Source: Monoglobus sp964442605
GTDB taxonomy: Bacteria > Bacillota > Clostridia > Monoglobales > Monoglobaceae
DNA length: 34,622 nt
Reading direction: 5' to 3'
NCBI GenBank assembly: GCA_964442605.1
Contig: CAYTZR010000022.1
Coordinates: 1-34,622 of the forward strand
Below, piece after piece: positions 22,203 to 31,113 of this stretch. Made by a program: the position numbers and the translations under genes. Below the pieces are notes generated by a model. That model searched no databases. It was not told where the DNA came from and saw only the letters and a list, made by a program, of their open reading frames with translations. The stretch's first letter is position 1. Each line of letters begins with the position of its first letter.

Positions 22203-23729
22203 TTAATTTTCGGTTACATATACTCTTGTATACAGCGGAATATTCTCGGACAGCCAATTTATATACCTTGGCTGGCAGCGCACGCACCCAAGCGAAAGCT
22301 TAACTCCCACGTTGTTATTATACGGCGTACCATCATACCTCAGCAGTGTGGAATGTATAGCGTAATTGCCGTAAAAAATCATCACAGGACCCACATAATA
22401 ATTCGCGTAATTCCAACTGTTCACCGCCGCACTGTACTCAAAAACACCTGTAATTGTCTCGCTGCCTGACGCGCCAATTCCCACGGTAAAATCCTTAACC
22501 CGCTTCCAATTGCCCTTTGAGCCTTGAAAAACAGTACATCTGAATTTTCCCTTATTAACCCAAATCATATAATCAGTAGAACTTCCTATACCGCTTTCGT
22601 TGGCTCTCTGCTCCAAGGATGCAATCGCCTCAAGCGCCATGGGGGACATATTCAGATTTATATCGATATAGCTGCCGCAGTCGGTATAATCAAGAGTGCA
22701 TCCAAAGCTTTCAACAAACGGTCTGAGCTCTATATATGTAAGACTGTTTATGTTGGAAACAGGCAAATCCAACTGCTTATCCTCGCCGAAAACCGTTATA
22801 TACGAAAATCCAATATTGACAAGCATCTCGTTGTCGCCGATTTTAACCTTTACACTGTCATATTCGGGATAAAATGTACAATCGGTAATTCCTATCGCCT
22901 CCGCGACCTCTGACAAGGGGGCTATTATATAAGAGTCTTCGAATATCGCCGGCGACGAAAGGGCAATATACTGTCCGTTGACATAAATATTTATCGGGCT
23001 TTGCGTTCTCACATGAGCCGTCATATACGCAGCGCTTACGGGAGTACGGACTCCGTTCTCGTCGGGATCTGACCAATATGTATACAGCGGAATTTTTTCC
23101 GTCAGAGGCACGGGATAATTTTCGGAATAATAGTCAATCGAATCAAGCCCGCTCACCTCAAGATAATAAACCGTTCCAACCGGAGCCGCAGGTAAATCAA
23201 ATGTCAGTGAAAAGTCCTCGGTATCGGTTATGTAGCGTGTTTCGGAGCCCAAAAGCTCCCCATTACCCGAATATATGTTAAACACGGCGTACTCTTTTCT
23301 CGGCCATCCGTCCAGCTGACACGTGAAGTTTAACTCATAGCTTGTAATTTGCGCGTCGTATTGAGACGCTGTCGTTTCAGGCGCTGTCGTTTCCCCTAAA
23401 TCAGGCTCAGCGCCAGCATCCTCAGTCGAGTTTTCCGACGGCTTGGCAAAGGCCTCTGCCGGTTCTTTTATAATACCTTCCGCATCGTCTTCCGAAATAT
23501 CTTCTGTAACATATTCCGTATCGTATTCCGTAACATTTTCCGAAACATATTCCGTAACATTTTCCGCAATGCTCGGCTCTGCCGCATCATTTACGTCATA
23601 ATCCGGTGAAAACTCCGTCTCTGCCGTGTCATCCGCCGCAAAAACCGCTGCTCCCCCAAAGCTCCCTATAATAACACCGACAGACACAAACGCCGCCGCA
23701 GTCATTTTAATTATTTTACTATTCAACAT
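22203..23729 (-). CDS. Secreted L,D-transpeptidase with copper-amine-oxidase-like stalk domain
   Basis: From the chosen ATG the protein has 508 residues: signal peptide or anchor (about 1-32), an acidic Glu/Thr/Val-rich linker with four-residue repeats of the form E-x-V-T (about 56-80), further low-complexity linker, a middle beta-rich domain (about 130-215), a copper-amine-oxidase N-terminal-like domain (about 246-360) and a C-terminal YkuD domain with AIHS (H459) and SLGCVR (C482). The enzyme would form 3-3 cross-links in peptidoglycan or attach proteins to it. An upstream start at 23819 is excluded because the promoter lies at 23763-23791. A closely spaced ATG at 23741 and a TTG at 23726 are alternatives. 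Confidence 0.9.
   Translation of the reverse strand: MLNSKIIKMTAAAFVSVGVIIGSFGGAAVFAADDTAETEFSPDYDVNDAAEPSIAENVTEYVSENVTEYDTEYVTEDISEDDAEGIIKEPAEAFAKPSENSTEDAGAEPDLGETTAPETTASQYDAQITSYELNFTCQLDGWPRKEYAVFNIYSGNGELLGSETRYITDTEDFSLTFDLPAAPVGTVYYLEVSGLDSIDYYSENYPVPLTEKIPLYTYWSDPDENGVRTPVSAAYMTAHVRTQSPINIYVNGQYIALSSPAIFEDSYIIAPLSEVAEAIGITDCTFYPEYDSVKVKIGDNEMLVNIGFSYITVFGEDKQLDLPVSNINSLTYIELRPFVESFGCTLDYTDCGSYIDINLNMSPMALEAIASLEQRANESGIGSSTDYMIWVNKGKFRCTVFQGSKGNWKRVKDFTVGIGASGSETITGVFEYSAAVNSWNYANYYVGPVMIFYGNYAIHSTLLRYDGTPYNNNVGVKLSLGCVRCQPRYINWLSENIPLYTRVYVTEN
23481..23564. repeat. 12-bp degenerate tandem repeat (seven units) in the L,D-transpeptidase linker
   Basis: Seven consecutive 12-bp units resembling CGTAACATATTC encode the peptide repeat E-[NYD]-[VDI]-[TS] on the minus strand. 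Three units are nearly identical, so recent expansion or contraction by slippage is likely. Confidence 0.85.
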
Positions 23730-23762
23730 CCCACACCTCATAACAATATATTTAGTAAAGCC

Positions 23763-23791
23763 ATTATACAATATATTCGCCAAAAAGTCAA
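23763..23791 (-). promoter_or_regulatory. L,D-transpeptidase promoter
   Basis: Minus-strand -35 TTGACT (23786-23791), 17-bp spacer, -10 TATAAT (23763-23768). It fixes the translation start downstream of about 23756. Confidence 0.75.
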
Positions 23792-23813
23792 CACAGGAAT
23801 TATAGGCGCTTAG

Positions 23814-23832
23814 TGTCAAGTAAAAGTTGACA
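23814..23832. promoter_or_regulatory. Inverted repeat overlapping the divergent membrane-protein promoter
   Basis: TGTCAA-N7-TTGACA is a perfect 6-bp inverted repeat whose right arm is the -35 box of the plus-strand promoter. It lies between two back-to-back promoters and could bind a regulator of both. Confidence 0.4.
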
Positions 23833-23855
23833 AAATAATCGGTGCGTGATAAAAT
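23827..23855 (+). promoter_or_regulatory. Promoter of the DUF975/CmpB-like gene
   Basis: Plus-strand -35 TTGACA (23827-23832), 17-bp spacer, -10 TAAAAT (23850-23855). Confidence 0.75.
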
Positions 23856-23892
23856 TTAAATCAGTTTTAAGCAATCGAAAGGAAAATATATT

Positions 23893-25494
23893 ATGTGGAA
23901 AAGAAGCGAACTGAAAAAGGCGGCGAGAGGAGCTCTGAAAAGGAATTATTGGAGCATAGTAATCCTTTGCACACTTGTTGCGATTATTATGGGAAACTTC
24001 GCAAATCCCGTTTCAAATCTTGAATCCGCATTATCACGAACAGTAAATCAGGGTGAAAGCATAACGGAAAACACCGACGACAATAGCTCGGAGTCACAGG
24101 AAAACACACTTGCCGCGAACGCAAAAACCGAAGAATTAAGCAATACTGATATTGTTGACGCATTTCTCGGCGGAGTCGGTATGGAAAACGAAAAAGCTAA
24201 ACGATGGACAAACGGTGTATTATCCGCCTTTGCGGACAATTATGAGGGCGCCGGCAGCGTTCTGTACGGAATAATGAATACAATTAACCAATCGGTATTC
24301 AACGACAGAGTAAACGCCGGTATCGTCATAGCTATCGGTACTCTTATACAGCTCCTTATACTTTTGCTTTTTAAGAACGTTATTCAGGTGGCATATGCGA
24401 GATATATGCTCGAAACCCGCTGTTACAACGACACGCATATTACAAAGCTCTTTTTCCCGTGGCGAATAAAGCGCGGAGGAAAAACGGCATGGATAATGTT
24501 TGTAAAACGACTTTATCTAACCCTATGGCAGCTAACGATTATCGGAGGTATAATTAAGCGCTACTCATACCGAATGACGCCGTTTATCGCTGCGGAAAAT
24601 CCCGATATTAAGGCAAGAGAAGCAATAAAGCTTTCCGCGGAAATGATGAACGGCAGTAAGTGGGATACATTTAAGCTGGATGTTTCATTCGTTTTGTGGA
24701 GAGTATTAAGCTTAATAACCCTTGGACTGCTTGACATTTTTTATTTAAAACCTTATAAAATGCTTACAGACGCAGAGCTTTATATGACGCTCAGAAAAAA
24801 CATTAATTCTGAAAAGCTTTGCGATAAAATGCTTGACGTCGAAATTCAGGACGGAGAATATCCCATTGATAAATATATAATACCTACCGTTGAAAGCAGA
24901 AAATGGCTTCATGCCGACTATAACAGAAAATACAGCATTTCATCGCTGATACTTATATTCTTTACTTTTTCGTTTATCGGCTGGATATGGGAGGTAAGTC
25001 TGCATCTATTCAAGGACGGTCAATTTGTGAACAGGGGTGTATCCTACGGACCGTGGCTTCCGATTTACGGCGTAGGGGGCGTTCTCGCGCTTGTCGCGCT
25101 TAAAAAGATAAGGAACAAGCCCGTCCTTACATTTTTGGCAACAATGGTTTTGTGCGGAATAGTCGAATACTTCACATCATTTTATCTCGAAATGACGAAA
25201 GGTTTAAAATGGTGGGATTACAGCGGCTATTTTCTTAACCTGAACGGAAGAATTTGTCTCGAAGGACTTTTCACCTTTGCTTTGGGCGGCTGCGCCGCAA
25301 TATATTTGATTGCTCCCGCGCTGGATGATTTGTTTAAAAAAATCCCGAAAAGGACTAAGCTCATAATATGCGCCTCGCTGACGTCGCTATTTCTCGCGGA
25401 TCAGGTATATTCGCATTTTCGTCCCAATACCGGCAAGGGTATAACCGATTATAAAACCTCATTTTTTATCTATAAGGAGAGATTAAAAGGTTAA
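23893..25494 (+). CDS. DUF975 plus CmpB-like (PF06541) integral membrane fusion protein
   Basis: The 533-residue membrane protein combines an N-terminal DUF975-like part (about 1-300: early helix at 20-36, a polar extracytoplasmic-looking loop at 40-125 rich in N, S, E and T, then several helices including the RYMLETRCYND and FFPWRIKRGGK segments) with a C-terminal part resembling the putative ABC-transporter type IV/CmpB family (about 348-500, with FSFIGWIWEV and NRGVSYGPWLPIYGVGG). Neither family has a settled function. The gene is monocistronic, divergent from the L,D-transpeptidase gene, with its own promoter and an AAAGGAAA site upstream of the ATG. A membrane or envelope role is inferred from context only. 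Confidence 0.85.
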   Translation: MWKRSELKKAARGALKRNYWSIVILCTLVAIIMGNFANPVSNLESALSRTVNQGESITENTDDNSSESQENTLAANAKTEELSNTDIVDAFLGGVGMENEKAKRWTNGVLSAFADNYEGAGSVLYGIMNTINQSVFNDRVNAGIVIAIGTLIQLLILLLFKNVIQVAYARYMLETRCYNDTHITKLFFPWRIKRGGKTAWIMFVKRLYLTLWQLTIIGGIIKRYSYRMTPFIAAENPDIKAREAIKLSAEMMNGSKWDTFKLDVSFVLWRVLSLITLGLLDIFYLKPYKMLTDAELYMTLRKNINSEKLCDKMLDVEIQDGEYPIDKYIIPTVESRKWLHADYNRKYSISSLILIFFTFSFIGWIWEVSLHLFKDGQFVNRGVSYGPWLPIYGVGGVLALVALKKIRNKPVLTFLATMVLCGIVEYFTSFYLEMTKGLKWWDYSGYFLNLNGRICLEGLFTFALGGCAAIYLIAPALDDLFKKIPKRTKLIICASLTSLFLADQVYSHFRPNTGKGITDYKTSFFIYKERLKG

Positions 25495-25574
25495 ATAATA
25501 AAAGATTAAATAATCTTCGGCAGGCTTAAAGCATACCCACGCAAGCGATATATGCGTTTAATAAAGCCGCTTGG

Positions 25575-26534
25575 CTAAACACAGGTATATGCCGTCCATT
25601 CATCGGACTGTTTTGTGCTTAATAATTTTAAATTTGCGGCGGTTAAAGCGGATTTTACCTCCTCTGCTCGTTCGTTTATTATGCCGGAGCATACAAACAC
25701 AGCGTTTGGCTTCATAAACGCTCTGACATACGGCGCAAGCGCAATAATTACATCAGCCACTATATTAGCCGCGACAAGATCATATTTGCCGAATGATTTT
25801 CTTACTGCCTCGTCTTCGATTATGTCGCCTGAAATAACGCTGTAACGTTCCTTTTCCAAGCCGTTAAGCGCAAGATTTGAATACGCCACATCCACTGCGT
25901 TAGGGTCAATATCTACCGCGTCGCAGTGTGATGCGCCCAGAAGCAGCGCGATTATCGAAAGTATTCCGCTCCCGCAGCCCAAGTCGAGCATATTACCGCC
26001 GGGTTTTATATGCTTCTCAATTTCTTCAATACAAAATCTTGTACTGTCATGGGAGCCTGTGCCAAACGTCATACCGGGGTTTACCTTAAACACCACTCTG
26101 TCCGTTTCGGTCTCAAGCGGCTGCCACTCCGGCTGAATTAAGACTCTTTCGCCTATCTCAAGCGGCTTAAAATACTGCTTCCAGTTCTCGGACCAATCCT
26201 CATCTTTGACACTTGCGGTCATTATCTTAAGTGCGCCGAGTTCGTCCGCTTTATCCTCGCCTTTAAGCTCCGACATAGAACGCTCAATTTTACGAAGCTG
26301 CTCCCTGCCGCCCTCATCATCACTGACATAAACAGTGATTTTTGTATCAGCTGTTTTGAGCCTTTCAAGCTCCTCGTCAACATAATCCCAATACCTTCGG
26401 TTATTCTCCAAAAACTCCAAGAAATCATTTTTATCGGCAATTTCCACACCGTCTATTCCAAGCTCGCCCAGTGCATAGCAAACGGAATCAATTCCGATGC
26501 TTGTTGTGATTATGCTTACTCTTATCCAATCCAT
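25575..26534 (-). CDS. prmA: Ribosomal protein L11 methyltransferase
   Basis: The 319-residue protein methylates L11 with S-adenosylmethionine. It has an N-terminal substrate-recognition domain (about 1-60), an inserted region, and a Rossmann methyltransferase domain with VNPGMTFGTGSHDSTR (about 151-166), the SAM-binding MLDLGCGSGILSI (182-194) and VAANIVADVI. GGAG lies eight bases before the ATG. It is the last gene in the minus-strand block; a hairpin separates it from the HIT gene, so its expression may be reduced. The dnaJ, dnaK and grpE genes that often flank prmA are absent. Confidence 0.93.
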   Translation of the reverse strand: MDWIRVSIITTSIGIDSVCYALGELGIDGVEIADKNDFLEFLENNRRYWDYVDEELERLKTADTKITVYVSDDEGGREQLRKIERSMSELKGEDKADELGALKIMTASVKDEDWSENWKQYFKPLEIGERVLIQPEWQPLETETDRVVFKVNPGMTFGTGSHDSTRFCIEEIEKHIKPGGNMLDLGCGSGILSIIALLLGASHCDAVDIDPNAVDVAYSNLALNGLEKERYSVISGDIIEDEAVRKSFGKYDLVAANIVADVIIALAPYVRAFMKPNAVFVCSGIINERAEEVKSALTAANLKLLSTKQSDEWTAYTCV

Positions 26535-26544
26535 AACTATTTCT

Positions 26545-26588
26545 CCAAAAAAATTATTTTAAATAAGGCTCCCGCATTTGGGGAGCCT
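26545..26588 (-). terminator. Terminator-like hairpin between the HIT gene and prmA
   Basis: On the minus strand AGGCTCCC and GGGAGCCT (arms 26581-26588 and 26566-26573) form a perfect 8-bp stem with a 7-base loop, followed by TTATTTAAAATAATTTTTTT. Located between two co-directional genes, it may end the upstream operon partially. Confidence 0.6.
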
Positions 26589-26616
26589 GCCCTATTGTTT
26601 ATTCAATAATTCGCGC

Positions 26617-26958
26617 TTAGCCCGGAGGCCACTGCAACAATCTGCCTGCCAAAACGTGGAAGTGCAGATGACCTACCGTCTGTCCGCCGTCCTCGCCGCA
26701 GTTGTTTACGACTCTGTATCCCTTATCGGCAAAGCCCTTTTCCTCGGCAACCTTGGCAATCGCCTCAAAAATCTTTCCGACTATGGCTGAATTTTCGGGA
26801 CGCAATTCATTCGCGGACGCAATATGCTGCTTTGGAACAAATATTATATGCACGGGCGCCTGCGGATTAATGTCCGAAAACGCATAAACGTAATCGTCCT
26901 CATAGATTTTTTCTGACGGAACATCTCCGTTTATTATTTTACAAAATAAGCAATCCAT
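26617..26958 (-). CDS. HIT family nucleotide-binding protein
   Basis: The 113-residue protein is a typical Hint-like histidine-triad hydrolase: CLFCKIINGDVPS at the N-terminus, HIIFVPKQHI (37-46) and the triad HLHFH at 97-101. Such enzymes cleave phosphoramidates of AMP, including aminoacyl adenylates formed by tRNA synthetases, which fits its position 11 bp after alaS. An AGGAGG site precedes the ATG. Length and motifs are normal for the family. Confidence 0.93.
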   Translation of the reverse strand: MDCLFCKIINGDVPSEKIYEDDYVYAFSDINPQAPVHIIFVPKQHIASANELRPENSAIVGKIFEAIAKVAEEKGFADKGYRVVNNCGEDGGQTVGHLHFHVLAGRLLQWPPG

Positions 26959-26969
26959 TATTTTTCCTC

Positions 26970-29615
26970 CTATTTCTCTTTTATTTGAAGCTCTAATATT
27001 TCATCGACCTTTGCGAGAGCATCGTCAATCTTATTTGCCGCATTTCCTCCGCCCTGAGCCATATCCGGCTTTCCGCCGCCTCTGCCGCCTGCTATAGCTG
27101 TGATTTCCTTAATGATTTTACCGCAATGAACGCCCTTTGCGACAGCTCCTTTCATAGCCATAGCCACAAAAGTAATCTTGCCGTCTGTGTTTGCGGCGAG
27201 CACAACAACTCCATCCGTCATTTTATCCTTGGCATTATCCGCCATTGACTTCATTTCGGATACACTCATTCCATCAACCTGAGCGGTTAACAAATTGACC
27301 GAACCCAAATGCTTAATAGATGTCATTATATTCTTGGTTCTGAGTTCTGCCATTTTATCCTCAAAGGCTTCAATTTTCCTTTCAAGCTCACGGCTCTGCG
27401 CCATTAAGCTCTCTGCTTTCTTATCAATTTCATGAACAAGGTTGGTTTTAAGAGCGGCGGCTGTATTTGCTATAAGCATATCGTTATTTTTAATATATTT
27501 AAGCAAGCCTCTTCCGGTAACAGCCTCTATACGTCTCACTCCCGCAGCAACTCCCGACTCTGATATAATCTTGAAAAGACCGCACTGCGAGGTGTTTGCA
27601 AGGTGCGTACCGCCGCAGAACTCAACGCTGTAATCGCCCATCGATACAACTCTTACCACAGCGCCGTACTTTTCACCGAATTGCGCGGTCGCGCCGAGCT
27701 GCTTTGCTTCGTCTATCGGCAGCTCCTGTACGGTAATCGGGAGCGACTCCAGTATAACATCATTGACCTTTTTCTCAACATCGGCAATTTGCTCAGATGA
27801 CATCGCCTCAAAATGTGAAAAGTCAAAACGCAGTCTGTCATTCGTAACAAGCGAGCCAGCCTGAGCAACGTGCGCTCCAAGCTCATCCTTCAGCGCCTTA
27901 TGCAAAAGATGCGTCGCGCTATGATTTCTCGCAATCGACATTCTGTTATCCGAGTCAACCTCAAGCGTAACCTTGTTCGTAAGAGCAAACTCACCCTTAG
28001 ACACCTTGACCTCGTGAAGATAAATTCCCTCGCCGGTCTTTTTGGTATAAACAACCTCCGCTATGGCGTTATCGCTGTAAATTCTGCCTATATCTCCCGA
28101 CTGACCTCCCATTTCGGCATAAAACGGGGTTATGTAGGTTACTATCATACCCGATTCGCCCTCGGAAATAACAGAGGCAACCTCACCCTCCGCGACTATT
28201 CCTACGACATGGCTCTTTGCTTTCAGAGTATCATAGCCCACAAACTCAGTCGGGTCGTTTACCATTTCAAATTCATAAACATCATCGCCATCCCAGCTTG
28301 AACCGTCATCTCTGGCATTTCTGGCGGTTTCTTTCTGCTCCCGCATCGCGGCGTTAAAACCGTCTGTGTCAACCGAAAGTCCCTGCTCCTCCGCCATCTC
28401 TATGGTTAAATCAAGAGGAAATCCGTAGGTATCATGCAGCTTAAACGCCTCACTGCCGGTAAGACTGTCTCTTCCGACTTTCTTTGCGTCCTCAATATAT
28501 TTGTTCAGCACAACCAGACCATTGTCGATTGTCGCGTCAAAACGCTCCTCTTCTTTCTTGATAATCTTTCTGATATATTCTCTTTTTTCATCAAGCTCCG
28601 GATAAGCGTCCTTTGAACAGTCAATAACCGTATCGGCTACCTCAAACAGGAACTGCCTGTCTATATTAAGAAGCTTCCCGTGTCTCGCGGCGCGCCTCAG
28701 CAATCTGCGCAGCACATAGCCTCTGCCCTCGTTTGACGGAATAACTCCGTCCGACACCATCATAACCGTACTCCTGATATGGTCGGTTATAACGCGCAGC
28801 GAAACATCCTTCTTTTCGTCCTGCTTGTATTCGACTCTCGCTATGCGGCAGATATGCTTCATTACGTCCTGAATGGTGTCAACCTCAAACAAGTTGTCAA
28901 CGCCCTGCATAACAACCGCCAATCTCTCAAGTCCCATACCTGTATCTATATTGGGATTTGGCAGAGGATTGTAATTGCCGTTCTCGTCCTTGTCATACTG
29001 TGTAAATACAAGGTTCCAAACCTCCATAAAACGGTCACACTCACATCCGACTGCGCAGTCCGGACTTCCGCAGCCGTATTCCTCGCCTCGGTCATAATAT
29101 ATCTCGCTGCACGGTCCGCACGGACCTGTGCCATGCTCCCAGAAGTTATCCTCCTTGCCCAGCTTAACAACGTGTGTCGGGTCAACGCCCACCTCGTTTA
29201 TCCAAATATCCTTTGCCTCATCATCGTTTTCATACACAGAAACCCAAAGACGTTCGGTCGGAATTTCCAAAACCTTTGTAAAAAATTCCCACGCCCACGC
29301 GGTAGCCTCACGCTTAAAGTAATCTCCGAAAGAAAAGTTGCCGAGCATTTCAAAAAATGTGCCGTGACGCGCGGTTTTTCCCACGTTTTCTATATCGCCT
29401 GTCCTGATACATTTCTGACAGGTGGTAACCCGTCTTTTCGGCGCGGTTTCAGGGTTCTGGAACCACTGCTTCATAGGAGCCATGCCTGAATTAATCAAAA
29501 GCAAGCTTGCGTCGTTTTTCGGCACAAGCGGGAAGCTGTCAAGCCTTAAACAATCCTTTGATTCGAAAAAGCTTAAAAATCTCTCTCTTATTTCATTTAA
29601 ACCTAATTTTTGCAT
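26970..29615 (-). CDS. alaS: Alanyl-tRNA synthetase
   Basis: The full-length 881-residue enzyme charges tRNA-Ala. The class II catalytic domain (about 1-250) includes LLINSGMAPMKQWF and the GTGPCGPCSEIYYDRG region, with a cysteine-rich stretch at 182-192. The tRNA-recognition domain contains RRLLRRAARHG. The editing domain has the zinc motifs HSATH (565-569) and CGGTH (667-671). The C-terminal DHHA1-type domain contains GGRGGGKPDMAQGGG. It has its own promoter inside the end of the upstream DUF4364 gene and an AGAGGT site. No T-box leader is present: only 61 bp separate it from the previous stop. Confidence 0.97.
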   Translation of the reverse strand: MQKLGLNEIRERFLSFFESKDCLRLDSFPLVPKNDASLLLINSGMAPMKQWFQNPETAPKRRVTTCQKCIRTGDIENVGKTARHGTFFEMLGNFSFGDYFKREATAWAWEFFTKVLEIPTERLWVSVYENDDEAKDIWINEVGVDPTHVVKLGKEDNFWEHGTGPCGPCSEIYYDRGEEYGCGSPDCAVGCECDRFMEVWNLVFTQYDKDENGNYNPLPNPNIDTGMGLERLAVVMQGVDNLFEVDTIQDVMKHICRIARVEYKQDEKKDVSLRVITDHIRSTVMMVSDGVIPSNEGRGYVLRRLLRRAARHGKLLNIDRQFLFEVADTVIDCSKDAYPELDEKREYIRKIIKKEEERFDATIDNGLVVLNKYIEDAKKVGRDSLTGSEAFKLHDTYGFPLDLTIEMAEEQGLSVDTDGFNAAMREQKETARNARDDGSSWDGDDVYEFEMVNDPTEFVGYDTLKAKSHVVGIVAEGEVASVISEGESGMIVTYITPFYAEMGGQSGDIGRIYSDNAIAEVVYTKKTGEGIYLHEVKVSKGEFALTNKVTLEVDSDNRMSIARNHSATHLLHKALKDELGAHVAQAGSLVTNDRLRFDFSHFEAMSSEQIADVEKKVNDVILESLPITVQELPIDEAKQLGATAQFGEKYGAVVRVVSMGDYSVEFCGGTHLANTSQCGLFKIISESGVAAGVRRIEAVTGRGLLKYIKNNDMLIANTAAALKTNLVHEIDKKAESLMAQSRELERKIEAFEDKMAELRTKNIMTSIKHLGSVNLLTAQVDGMSVSEMKSMADNAKDKMTDGVVVLAANTDGKITFVAMAMKGAVAKGVHCGKIIKEITAIAGGRGGGKPDMAQGGGNAANKIDDALAKVDEILELQIKEK

Positions 29616-29664
29616 TACATTTACCTCTTAATTTTTATTTAAATGAGTACTATACCAACTAAGT

Positions 29665-29693
29665 ATTATACCAAGTTTATTCGCTCCCGTCAA
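29665..29693 (-). promoter_or_regulatory. alaS promoter within the end of the DUF4364 gene
   Basis: Minus-strand -35 TTGACG (29688-29693), 17-bp spacer, -10 TATAAT (29665-29670). The -35 lies in the last codons of the DUF4364 gene. Confidence 0.65.
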
Positions 29694-30204
29694 GAGCTTT
29701 GAGCAGATACTTATATATTTCATCAGCCTTGTTCTTTAGGATATCCTTCGCCTTATTCGCCTGAGAACGCCGCCCCACATCGATTTTAAGCTCAAGTATA
29801 GGCGTTCCCGAATCAAGCATGGTAAGCGAAGCCATATATCGGTTTACCGCAACGGGAATTATCTCGGAATATATTGCGTTTGGATTCGTCTTTTCATCAA
29901 AGTCTTCCTTCGCGGCAAGGCTCTTAATCCGTTCTCTGATACTCGCCGGAATACGCTCAAAAAAGAACTCGTTGGTATCCTCCCCCTTTTCGGTAAGGGA
30001 TACACATTCCTCACTACGGTAATACAGACGGTTTATAAAGCCGTCCTCAATAAGCTCGCTGAGCATTATTGTCAGATCAAAGTAACTCATAACCTCCTCG
30101 TCCCACGTAAGCAGCTCCGCAAGCCTTTCGAGCGACAGCGGATAGCTGTACGCCTTTAGCGTATACAATATGGCAAACTTCATTTCATCCTTTTCCAAAA
30201 ACAT
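29677..30204 (-). CDS. DUF4364 family winged-helix-like protein
   Basis: The 175-residue protein matches DUF4364, found mainly in Clostridia: an N-terminal segment EMKFAILYTLKAYSYPLSLE, then a winged-helix-like section (about 15-70) with LTIMLSELIEDGFI and a YYRSEECVSLTEKGED beta wing, and a C-terminal domain of about 80 residues. A DNA-binding or PadR/MarR-like regulatory role is suggested by the fold only. It lies 20 bp after degV and 61 bp before alaS, all on one strand. Confidence 0.85.
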   Translation of the reverse strand: MFLEKDEMKFAILYTLKAYSYPLSLERLAELLTWDEEVMSYFDLTIMLSELIEDGFINRLYYRSEECVSLTEKGEDTNEFFFERIPASIRERIKSLAAKEDFDEKTNPNAIYSEIIPVAVNRYMASLTMLDSGTPILELKIDVGRRSQANKAKDILKNKADEIYKYLLKALDGSE

Positions 30205-30224
30205 ATTTTAATTCTCTCCAAATA

Positions 30225-31094
30225 TTATTTTTCGTAGCTTGTATACGGCTTTTTGTGCTTAAAGTACACACCTATGAGACCAAGTCCGGCATGAGCGGTA
30301 ATAACGGGACCTATCTTGCTGTAAATTATATTCTTCGGCTTTACGCGCTCACGAATAAGCTTTTCCACGATTTCCACCTTGTCGGGCGCGTCCGTATCCA
30401 AGATTATGATCTCATTTTCCTGCGGGTTTTCCATGCGTTCCTCGGCGTAACCCACGATAATCGACATGGCTTTTTTCAGACCTCTGACCTTTTTGTAAGC
30501 CTCAACAAGACCGTCGTTAATCATAAGAATCGGCTTTATATCAAGCAGTGAGCTTATCGCCATAGTCGTCGCCTTAATTCTGCCGCCCTTTTTAAGGAAT
30601 GTCAAATCATCCACCACAAAGTACGCGGTATCACGCCTGAACGACTCTGTCAAAAAGTCGATAACTTCTTGCTTCGCAGCGCCGCTCTCCGCAAGCTTTG
30701 CCGCCTCAATCACAGGATAGCCGATCGCCATGGCAAACATTTCCGAATTAATAACCGTAATATCAAAGCCCTCCTCCTCAATGAGACGGCTTGCCACCAT
30801 ATCGGCTGTATTGTTAATCCCGCTCCCTTTTGCGGAAATGGAAATGTATATTATCTGATTTTCCTTTCCGATTTTCCTGTACATAGCCTCAACATCGCCG
30901 GGCGACATTTGGCTGGTAGTGGGAATACTGTCGCTCTCGCGTACCATTTTGTAAAATCCCTCAACGTCAAAATCCCTGTCGGCGATCATGCTTTTACCGT
31001 CTAAATTAACCGTAAAGGGCAATACTTCAATATCATATTTTTTAGCAATTTCCGGTTCAATGTCCGCCGCCCGGTCTACCATTAACTTTATCAT
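30225..31094 (-). CDS. DegV family fatty-acid-binding protein
   Basis: The 289-residue protein has the DegV pattern: a DxxxD start (MVDRAADIEPEIA), PFTVNLDGK, IPTTSQMSPGD (about 77-87), ISISAKGSGINNTA (about 108-121) and VVDDLTFLKKGGRI (about 175-189). Family members bind fatty acids and, as FakB proteins, present them to the fatty acid kinase FakA; no fakA is in the window. GGGAG precedes the ATG. It sits in the rsuA-yifB-trmL-degV-DUF4364 string with gaps of about 20 bp. Confidence 0.93.
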   Translation of the reverse strand: MIKLMVDRAADIEPEIAKKYDIEVLPFTVNLDGKSMIADRDFDVEGFYKMVRESDSIPTTSQMSPGDVEAMYRKIGKENQIIYISISAKGSGINNTADMVASRLIEEEGFDITVINSEMFAMAIGYPVIEAAKLAESGAAKQEVIDFLTESFRRDTAYFVVDDLTFLKKGGRIKATTMAISSLLDIKPILMINDGLVEAYKKVRGLKKAMSIIVGYAEERMENPQENEIIILDTDAPDKVEIVEKLIRERVKPKNIIYSKIGPVITAHAGLGLIGVYFKHKKPYTSYEK

Positions 31095-31113
31095 AAAAAT
31101 CTCCCTTTTATTA

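Noticed and set aside
23730..23819. 30-residue N-terminal extension of the L,D-transpeptidase
   Set aside because: It lies over and upstream of the consensus promoter at 23763-23791, and a signal peptide begins at the later ATG.
29616..29676. T-box leader for alaS
   Set aside because: Only 61 bp separate alaS from the previous gene, too short for a T-box, and no T-box sequence is seen.
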